From: Geomonas oryzae
Lineage (GTDB): Bacteria; Desulfobacterota; Desulfuromonadia; Geobacterales; Geobacteraceae
Assembly: GCF_004117875.1 (NCBI RefSeq)
Contig: NZ_RAHW01000003.1
Location: forward strand, 372,001-436,000
DNA: 64,000 bases
Reading direction: 5' to 3'
Positions 58,473-64,000 of the stretch are shown one piece after another. The notes below the pieces were generated by a model. That model saw only the letters and a program-made list of their open reading frames with translations, was not told the DNA's origin and searched no databases. Position 1 is the first letter of the stretch; each line of letters opens with the position of its first letter. A program made the position numbers and the translations under genes.

Positions 58473-59675
58473 TCACCCACCCAGCGCTTCCGCAGGCTCG
58501 ACCTTGAGCGCCTTGCGGATGCCGACGAAACTGGAAACCGTGCAGATAACCACGACGATGGCAAACAACACCTGCAGGTCGAACGCCTCAAGGACGATGC
58601 GCCGCGGGAATTTTTCATAAGTAAGGGAGATCAGAGCGTAGCCGACCGCGTAGGCGATCACGCCCATGAGAAGCGACTGCTGCAGGATCATCCCTACGAT
58701 GACCCGGTTCTGCGATCCGATCAGTTTCAAGGTCGCGATGACCCTGATCTTGTCGAGGGTCGAGGTGTAGATTATGAGCGAGATGATGACTGCCGAGATC
58801 ACCAGCAGGATGACGCGGAAAAGTCCCAGCTGCATCCGGGCCTTTTCGATCATCCCCTTGGTGAGGATCTTGGTCTGCCCCTCCTCGGAGATGGCGCGGT
58901 AGTGATTCCAGCGCTCTATCCGCTGTTGCACCTCGTGCAGGCCTGCCCCCGGAGCGAGCCGGGCAACCACGGTGTTCACCGTATGGGTGGATTCGGTGAG
59001 ATCGCTTACGTTCTTCTTGAGGAATTGCGCCTGGGACTGGGTCAGGTTCTCAAGCCTGTCCAGATCTGCCGCAACGCGTTCCCTGTTGTTCCTTATGGCG
59101 TCGTTGTCCTTTTTGAACTGGATCTCTTGGGCGTCGGCGAGGCTCACGTAGGCCGCCGGGTCGCCGCTTGAGGAGACGACCTTGCCGGTGATGCCCACCA
59201 CGGTGTATTCATGGAGCCCCAGGCGGATCTTCTCGCCGAGCGCCATCTTCATCGCCTTGGCGACCACCATCTCGTAATGCTTCTGACGGATGTTGCGCCC
59301 GGCAAGGATCGCGGGTGGGCCGCCGATGCCGCCCAGATCGTAGCCGATCAGGAAAAAGCGGAAAGGGTTCCCGGCGCGTTCGATCTGGATGGTCTGAAAG
59401 GAAAGCGGCGAGGCCTCCGCCACGCCGGGGACGGACTTGATGCGGTACTTGATGTCCTCGGGGATGCGGGAGCTCTCTGCAAACGGACCGTTCGTGTCCT
59501 TCTGCACCACCCAGAGGTCGGCCTTGGTGCAATGGAGCACGGCGAGGGCATCGGCGAAGAGGCCGCGGTAAATCCCTCCCATGCTCATCACGACGCCAAG
59601 CAGCAAGCCCAGTCCGATCGAGGTAAGTATGAAACGTCCCCGGTGAAACCGTATGTCCCGTATCGCCAGGTTCAT
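58473..59675 (-). CDS. ABC exporter permease, FtsX/DevC type
   Basis: A 400-residue membrane protein. TM1 is near residues 14-34, followed by a large periplasmic domain (about 40-280, including LWVVQKDTNGPFAESSRIPEDI). Three TM helices then follow (RVILLVISAVIISLIIY, GVIAYAVGYALI, VLFAIVVVICTVSSFVGI), ending in LKVEPAEALGG, a typical FtsX-family end. It overlaps the HlyD gene by 4 bases (59672-59675) and precedes the ATPase by 2 bases. It resembles the DevC/heterocyst-glycolipid and MacB group. Confidence 0.94.
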   Translation of the reverse strand: MNLAIRDIRFHRGRFILTSIGLGLLLGVVMSMGGIYRGLFADALAVLHCTKADLWVVQKDTNGPFAESSRIPEDIKYRIKSVPGVAEASPLSFQTIQIERAGNPFRFFLIGYDLGGIGGPPAILAGRNIRQKHYEMVVAKAMKMALGEKIRLGLHEYTVVGITGKVVSSSGDPAAYVSLADAQEIQFKKDNDAIRNNRERVAADLDRLENLTQSQAQFLKKNVSDLTESTHTVNTVVARLAPGAGLHEVQQRIERWNHYRAISEEGQTKILTKGMIEKARMQLGLFRVILLVISAVIISLIIYTSTLDKIRVIATLKLIGSQNRVIVGMILQQSLLMGVIAYAVGYALISLTYEKFPRRIVLEAFDLQVLFAIVVVICTVSSFVGIRKALKVEPAEALGG

Positions 59676-60841
59676 TGCGGTGTCACCTTCCGCCCGTCGG
59701 CGAACTGCGCCATCTCAGCAGGAGGCGCCAGGGCGATCAGATCGCGCCCGTCGAGCCCCGATAAGATTTCGGAGAATCCTTTGCGGTCCTCGATGCCCAC
59801 CTTGACCGGTTTGAAGACGAGCCTGCCGTTGGCTATCACCCATACGCCACGCTGTTGTTCCCTGGAGACCAGGGCCGCGGAAGGGAGCGATACCGCCCCC
59901 TTCTTGCTCCCCGTGACGATGTAGACCTCGGATTGCTCGCCGAGCCGAAAGTTCCGCCGCGCTTCGCAGAATGCCACGTCTACCTCGAGCTCTTCGGTCA
60001 CGCGGTCGCTTTCACGCCCAAGGCGCGCCACCTTCCCCTCACAGGGTTGGCCTGCGCTGGAGCGGAGCGTTATGATGGCGCTGTTGCCGACGGCTATACC
60101 CTTCAGCAGCGCTTCGTCCACATTCGCCTTCACCCAGACGGTCCCGGGATCGGCCATGGTGAAGATGGCCATTCCCGGGGTCACCGTTGATCCTTTCTCG
60201 AGGTCCCTGGTGATGATGACGCCGTCCTGCGGAGCGTAGATCATGGTGTCACCCACTTTGCTCCTGGCGAATCCCAGACCCGCCCGGTTTACCGACTGCT
60301 CCATCCGCGCCGATTCGAGAGCCGCGGCGCTGCGGGCCACTTCCTCCCTGGCAACGAGGAAGGCGTTTTCGTACTGTTCGGCCTCGAGCCTGGAAACCAG
60401 GTTCTTTTCGGCCAGCGCCTTGTAACGCTGGGCGTTCTTTTCCGCGAGGACCAGATTTGCCTTCGCCTTCTTAAGCGTTGCCTGCTCCGCATCCAGGTTG
60501 GCGGCCGCCCTTTGAACGCCCGCCTCGGACTGATTCCGCTGCTGCACGAAGTCGCCGTCCTCAAGCCTCGCCAGCAGTTGCCCGCGCCGGACATGGCTAC
60601 CCTGATCGACGAAAACTTCGACGATCCGGCCGGTAATCTTGCTGGAAACGGGGATGACGACCTTGGCCTCGACCGTACCGTTGCCGTAGACCTCTTCCGT
60701 CAGATCACGCCTTTCAAGTTTCACGGCATGCACCTTCCGAGGGGCGAGCAGCGTCAGTTTCAGCAGCACCACCGCTGCGGCCAGGAAGCCGGCCCAGAGA
60801 AGGTACTTTTTCCTCGCGGCCAGTGTTTTCATCAGCGCCAT
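59672..60841 (-). CDS. HlyD/DevB-family periplasmic adaptor
   Basis: A 389-residue membrane-fusion protein; ATG 60841 follows AAGGAG. The N-terminal anchor (KYLLWAGFLAAAVVLLKLTLL) is followed by the first biotinyl-lipoyl half (GRIVEVFVDQGSHVRRGQLLARLEDGDF), a long helical hairpin (AEQATLKKAKANLVLAEKNAQRYKAL), the second lipoyl half (DTMIYAPQDGVIITRDLEKGSTV) and barrel domains. It would link the ABC permease to the TolC-type channel. Confidence 0.95.
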   Translation of the reverse strand: MALMKTLAARKKYLLWAGFLAAAVVLLKLTLLAPRKVHAVKLERRDLTEEVYGNGTVEAKVVIPVSSKITGRIVEVFVDQGSHVRRGQLLARLEDGDFVQQRNQSEAGVQRAAANLDAEQATLKKAKANLVLAEKNAQRYKALAEKNLVSRLEAEQYENAFLVAREEVARSAAALESARMEQSVNRAGLGFARSKVGDTMIYAPQDGVIITRDLEKGSTVTPGMAIFTMADPGTVWVKANVDEALLKGIAVGNSAIITLRSSAGQPCEGKVARLGRESDRVTEELEVDVAFCEARRNFRLGEQSEVYIVTGSKKGAVSLPSAALVSREQQRGVWVIANGRLVFKPVKVGIEDRKGFSEILSGLDGRDLIALAPPAEMAQFADGRKVTPQ

Positions 60842-60866
60842 ATACCACTCCTTCTCGAAATTCGTC

Positions 60867-62183
60867 TCAGTCTTTACCTACCGCCCTGTCCATACGCGCA
60901 AGGGCGATCTGATAATCGTAAAGGGCCTGGATCTGCGCCGTCCTCGCCTCGAGTGCCTGCGATTGCGCGTCGGTCACCTCGATGATGTTCCCGACCCCTT
61001 CCTGATATCTACCTTCAGCCAATGCCTTGCTCTCATCGGCCGCGGCAACCTCTTTTTCCGTCGATACCATGCGGGCACCGGCCTCCCTTACCCCGAGCCA
61101 GGCCGCTTCCACCTCCTTGGCGACCTGCAGCCGTTCGCCTTCCTGCTGTGCCGCGACGGCGCTTCTAAGCGCTACAGCCTCCTTGACCTGCTCCACGGTG
61201 GCGAATCCGGATAAGAGCGGGACGGTCAGGTTTACGCCGACGCCCCACACGTTGCCGGAGGGGGGAAGGTCCCGATCCGCATAGCCGAAACTTGCCGTCG
61301 CAGAGAGAACGGGAAGAAATCCGCTTTTCGCCGTTTTGAGGGATGCCTGGGCGGAGTTTTCCAGCGCACCCAGGCGCTTCAGCTCGGGACGGTTGGCAAG
61401 GGCATCCATTTGCGCCGCCGCCAGTTCAGGCGCCTCAGCCGGTGCAACCTGCGGAGCGACGAGTTTACGCTCTCCCAGGGAAGCAATCCCAAGGGCGTTG
61501 GCGAGCTCGACCCTGGCCAAGTCGCGGTTGTTTTGCGCTCGTATCAGGGAGGTCCTCGCCGCGTAGAGATTGGCTTCGGCCCGCGCCACATCCACCTTGG
61601 CCTTGAGCCCCTCTTTGAAAAATTCCTGTGCCTGCCTGAAGACCGCCTCTCGCGCGAGAACCGTTTCGTTCACCGCGTCGACCTGTTTTCCCGCGGCGAG
61701 CAGCAGGTAAAAACCGTTTCTGACTCGGAATAAGACGTCCTGTCGCGTCACGGCAAGCGCATCGAGTGCCGCGGAGCGATTCCACCCGGCGGCCTCGACC
61801 GCGCCCGCCGTCCTGCCGAAATCGTAGATGGTCTGGCCGGCGGAAAGCGCTGCGGTGGTCACGTCCGACTCGAGGGTGCTTTGCTTAACCGGGAAATAGG
61901 ACCGCCCCTTGCTCCAGTCCGAAGAGATCCTCACCTGGGGGTAATAGCCGGCAAATGCCTGACCGGATCGTGCCTCGGCACCGGCAAGGTTTGCCTTCGC
62001 TTCAAGGATCTGCGGGTGGTTTTTCAGCGCGGTGGCTACCGCCACATCCAGGGAGAGCGGTTCTTCGGCATGGGCCTGTGCCGTGAAAAGCACCGCCATG
62101 ACTACTTGAAGGGAGAGTGCTTTGAAACGCCTGCGTGGAGTGCGGCAGGCACTTGTTACCGATACTGGAAAATCGAGGTGCAT
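60867..62183 (-). CDS. TolC-family outer-membrane efflux protein
   Basis: A 438-residue outer-membrane channel subunit. The signal peptide is in RRRFKALSLQVVMAVLFTAQAHA. Two TolC repeats follow: AVATALKNHPQILEAKANLAGAEARSGQAFAGYYPQVRISSDW and ALANRPELKRLGALENSAQASLKTAKSGFLPVLSATASFGY, with coiled-coil segments between. It is the first exporter gene after marR (206-base gap) and precedes the adaptor by 25 bases. Confidence 0.95.
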   Translation of the reverse strand: MHLDFPVSVTSACRTPRRRFKALSLQVVMAVLFTAQAHAEEPLSLDVAVATALKNHPQILEAKANLAGAEARSGQAFAGYYPQVRISSDWSKGRSYFPVKQSTLESDVTTAALSAGQTIYDFGRTAGAVEAAGWNRSAALDALAVTRQDVLFRVRNGFYLLLAAGKQVDAVNETVLAREAVFRQAQEFFKEGLKAKVDVARAEANLYAARTSLIRAQNNRDLARVELANALGIASLGERKLVAPQVAPAEAPELAAAQMDALANRPELKRLGALENSAQASLKTAKSGFLPVLSATASFGYADRDLPPSGNVWGVGVNLTVPLLSGFATVEQVKEAVALRSAVAAQQEGERLQVAKEVEAAWLGVREAGARMVSTEKEVAAADESKALAEGRYQEGVGNIIEVTDAQSQALEARTAQIQALYDYQIALARMDRAVGKD

Positions 62184-62389
62184 CCGGGCTGCCTTCCTTT
62201 TCCTACAGGTATTTGGTCAGCGACGATATCGCCTGGCATGGAGGTGGGGAGCTACGCGGCGTCAAAAGACATGCGGATATTCTGATATCAGCAAGTAAGG
62301 GAAGATTCAACAGAAATTTGTCCGCTCTCACTCATAAAAAGCATAAACGAGCGTAACGGCGATTAAAAAAAACCGATTAGTCGTGGGGA

Positions 62390-62815
62390 TCAACGATCCA
62401 GGGAGCGCATCGCGATGTCGACCAGGCGTTTGAACTCCGCGACTTCCGCCTCGGACATGTCGCCGGTCATCAAGTCCACCACTTCGTCGCTTTTTCTTTG
62501 CAGCAATTCAACGGTCGGAAGGGTCTTCTCGCTCAGAAAGATCTTTGACTGCCGCCGGTCCTGATCGCATGCCACGCGGTAGATGAGCCCGTCACGCTCC
62601 ATGCGGCTCAGCGTGTTCGCCATGGTGGGCTGCTCGACCTGGATGTTCTTGCACAGCTCGGCCTGCGTCTGTCCCCCTTCGTCGTCCAGACAGCAAAGCA
62701 CCGGGAGCTGCCCCTGCGTGACGCCATGCGGCTTCGTCTGCTCGTTGACCTTCGCCATGAGCATCCTCGCCAGCCGGTTGATCTTGTAACAGAGATTCTT
62801 ATCCACTGCAGTCAT
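62390..62815 (-). CDS. MarR-family transcriptional regulator
   Basis: A 141-residue winged-helix regulator. The DNA-binding part reads QGQLPVLCCLDDEGGQTQAELCKNIQVEQPTMANTLSRMERDGLIYR, followed by the wing CDQDRRQSKIFLSEK, a strong MarR pattern. It carries five Cys (CYKI, LCCLDD, ELCKN, ACDQD), more than most, so oxidative or electrophile sensing is possible. It lies immediately upstream of the TolC-HlyD-permease-ATPase genes on the same strand and is the probable repressor of that exporter. No clear operator palindrome was found. Confidence 0.94.
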   Translation of the reverse strand: MTAVDKNLCYKINRLARMLMAKVNEQTKPHGVTQGQLPVLCCLDDEGGQTQAELCKNIQVEQPTMANTLSRMERDGLIYRVACDQDRRQSKIFLSEKTLPTVELLQRKSDEVVDLMTGDMSEAEVAEFKRLVDIAMRSLDR

Positions 62816-63039
62816 TCTCCTTCACCCCGATCGTCGTGAAAGCAGCGCCTTGAGAGCACCTGCCCGTTCAAAAGGTGGCTGGGATACGGCCTAAAACAGG
62901 TCCTGCGCCTCTTCTAACATGTTGCCGAACCTTTTCAAAGCTGATTTATGAATACATCTGCCAGTGCATCAACGCTGCGGGTCTTTCGACCCCACACAGA
63001 CGTTGCCTCGGCAAAGCCCCTGCTGCCATCCCAAACTGC

Positions 63040-63073
63040 AGAAGCGCCCCCGGCCCATACCGGAAGCGCTTCT
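63040..63073 (-). terminator. Hairpin after the dihydrolipoyl dehydrogenase gene
   Basis: AGAAGCGC / GCGCTTCT stem with an inner CCGG/CCGG pairing. No T-run follows, so termination strength is uncertain. The rest of 62816-63095 has no gene. Confidence 0.55.
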
Positions 63074-63095
63074 GAATGTCACATGTTTGAATTTC

Positions 63096-64000
63096 TCACG
63101 CGCAGCCGTGAATAGCCTGCAGGATGTTCTTCGAATGAGTCGGATGGACATGCACCGTAGCGCCGACCTGCAGCAGGGTCAGACGGTTTTCCACCGCGAG
63201 TGCCATCTCGTGAATCATTTCCGTGGCCGCCTCTCCGATGATGACCGCACCGGCGATCTCGGAGGTCTCCTCTTTGACGAACAGCTTCACGAAGGCAGGG
63301 GCGACCTTGTCCACCACCGAGCGACCGTTTGGTACCTGCGGGAACGTGTAGGCCTTCACCCCGGCCCCTTCGCACGATGCCCCAACGGCAGCCACTTCGG
63401 GATGAGTGAAGGCGACCCGGGGCACTGCCTGCTGGTTCAGGGTGCTACGCCCCCCCTCCAGCAGGTTCTGAACCAACAGTTGTGCTTCCTTTTCCGCGGC
63501 ATGGGCCAAGGTCAGTCCTCCGGCCACATCGCCGACGGCGTAGACACCCCGGACGTCGGTCTCCATCAGCTCGTCGACCTTGATGGCACCCGCTTCCGTC
63601 CGCACTCCGGCAACTTCAAGGTTCAGTCCCTCGATATTGGCGCTGCGCCCGATGGCTACCAGTACTTTGTCGATGGCGTCGATCACCTCGCCGTTTTTAA
63701 ATGCCACGCTGACCTTGCCGTCGGCAACGGTGATCCGCTCTATGGACGTGCCGGTCTGCACCTTTATCCCCTGAGCTTCAAAGGCAGCCTGCAGAGCCTT
63801 GCCGGCCTCAACATCCTCCCTTGGCAGCAGCGATTCCATCGCCTCGGCGATGATGACTTCACTGCCGAATGTGTTGTACAGAGTGGCGAACTCGCACCCG
63901 ATTGCACCACCTCCAACGATAAGGAGCTTCTCCGGCAGTTCCGTGTTGACCAGCATCTGGTCGCTGGAGAGGATGTGCTTTCCGTCGAAGGGAGCGGCGG
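63096..64000 (-). CDS. Dihydrolipoyl dehydrogenase family protein (C-terminal part; cut by window edge)
   Basis: Flavoprotein disulfide reductase. The frame is open to the right edge with AAPFDGKHILSSDQMLVNTELPEKL, so the FAD-binding and CxxxxC part lies outside. Visible: NAD-binding Rossmann LLIVGGGAIGCEFATLYNTFGSEV, the FAD segment GVYAVGDVAGGLTLAHAAEKEA, and the dimerisation domain VPRVAFTHPEVAAVG. The C-terminal active-site block reads VHVHPTHSKNIL. The catalytic His is present, but the Glu five residues later (HPTLSE in typical Lpd) is replaced by Lys. It may serve a different reductase role. Confidence 0.9.
   Translation of the reverse strand, partial: AAPFDGKHILSSDQMLVNTELPEKLLIVGGGAIGCEFATLYNTFGSEVIIAEAMESLLPREDVEAGKALQAAFEAQGIKVQTGTSIERITVADGKVSVAFKNGEVIDAIDKVLVAIGRSANIEGLNLEVAGVRTEAGAIKVDELMETDVRGVYAVGDVAGGLTLAHAAEKEAQLLVQNLLEGGRSTLNQQAVPRVAFTHPEVAAVGASCEGAGVKAYTFPQVPNGRSVVDKVAPAFVKLFVKEETSEIAGAVIIGEAATEMIHEMALAVENRLTLLQVGATVHVHPTHSKNILQAIHGCA

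Noticed and set aside
62940-63075. GGGTC-GAAA-GACCC hairpin and CTTTGCC in the minus strand after the Lpd gene, considered as a GEMM riboswitch
   Set aside because: The conserved bases after the tetraloop stem do not fit and no gene follows in the right position.
1-64000. CRISPR arrays, tRNA/rRNA genes, insertion sequences, prophage
   Set aside because: No repeat-spacer pattern, tRNA arm consensus or transposase/integrase product was seen on either strand.

Overview
The window looks like chromosomal DNA of a Geobacter-type deltaproteobacterium (Geobacteraceae; a Geomonas/Citrifermentans-like member is my best guess). It is GC-rich and gene-dense. It encodes an octaheme c-type cytochrome, a class I hybrid-cluster protein, three methyl-accepting chemotaxis proteins (MCPs), many PAS/HAMP histidine kinases, c-di-GMP enzymes and flavodoxin/ferredoxin-type redox proteins. 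I saw no rRNA, tRNA, CRISPR array, insertion sequence or prophage. The placement is inferred from gene content and was not tested by a database search.

Layout. 1-3264 (minus): dusB, an NtrB-like kinase and an NtrC-like sigma-54 activator (cut by the left edge). 3545-5923: Sir2 deacylase and Cys-tRNA(Pro) deacylase, then divergently a lone receiver protein and a YkgJ cysteine-cluster protein. 6141-10551: TSCPD protein, small membrane protein, fabI, hflX, TRIC channel and Nudix hydrolase. 10798-12978: MCP1. 13051-16179 (minus): rtcA, a phosphofructokinase with pyrophosphate-type signatures, a small unknown protein and a DUF2889 protein. 16303-19528 (minus): thiolase, 3-hydroxyacyl-CoA dehydrogenase and acyl-CoA dehydrogenase. 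19881-22663 (minus): PAS kinase and M24 peptidase. 22914-31742: hotdog thioesterase, MCP2 with two Cys-rich PAS modules, SH3-type secreted protein, MCP3, DUF454 protein, SseB-like protein and EFR1-type flavodoxin-ferredoxin. 32018-35394: a membrane-anchored solute-binding protein overlapping a hybrid kinase. 35459-43322: SPOR/coiled-coil protein, second YkgJ protein, octaheme cytochrome, metE, a small DUF3553-like protein and a cold-shock protein. 43693-46438: small basic protein, cupin, Lrp/AsnC regulator and a LysA-like decarboxylase. 46559-57662: GGDEF-EAL protein, hcp, a Cache hybrid kinase, a secreted Cys-rich protein, CsbD, HD-GYP regulator, a small zinc-ribbon-like protein and a CheR-like methyltransferase. 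57772-62815 (minus): MarR, TolC, HlyD, FtsX-type permease and ATPase exporter operon. 63096-64000 (minus): dihydrolipoyl dehydrogenase, cut by the right edge.

How the parts may work together. The strongest theme is motility and second-messenger signalling. Promoter-like sequences resembling sigma-28 (FliA) sites lie upstream of all three MCPs, the GGDEF-EAL gene and the HD-GYP gene. Four of the five have exactly 11 bases between elements. MCP1 and MCP2 end in short aromatic tails resembling the CheR/CheB-tethering pentapeptide, and a divergent CheR is encoded in the same window. This suggests a flagellar/chemotaxis regulon that also controls c-di-GMP synthesis and breakdown. Other items of note: hflX has no canonical start codon where its ribosome-binding site points. 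A 29-30 bp palindromic repeat occurs four times between genes. A perfect 27-bp inverted repeat separates the NtrB and NtrC genes. Several sharp palindromes look like unassigned operators.
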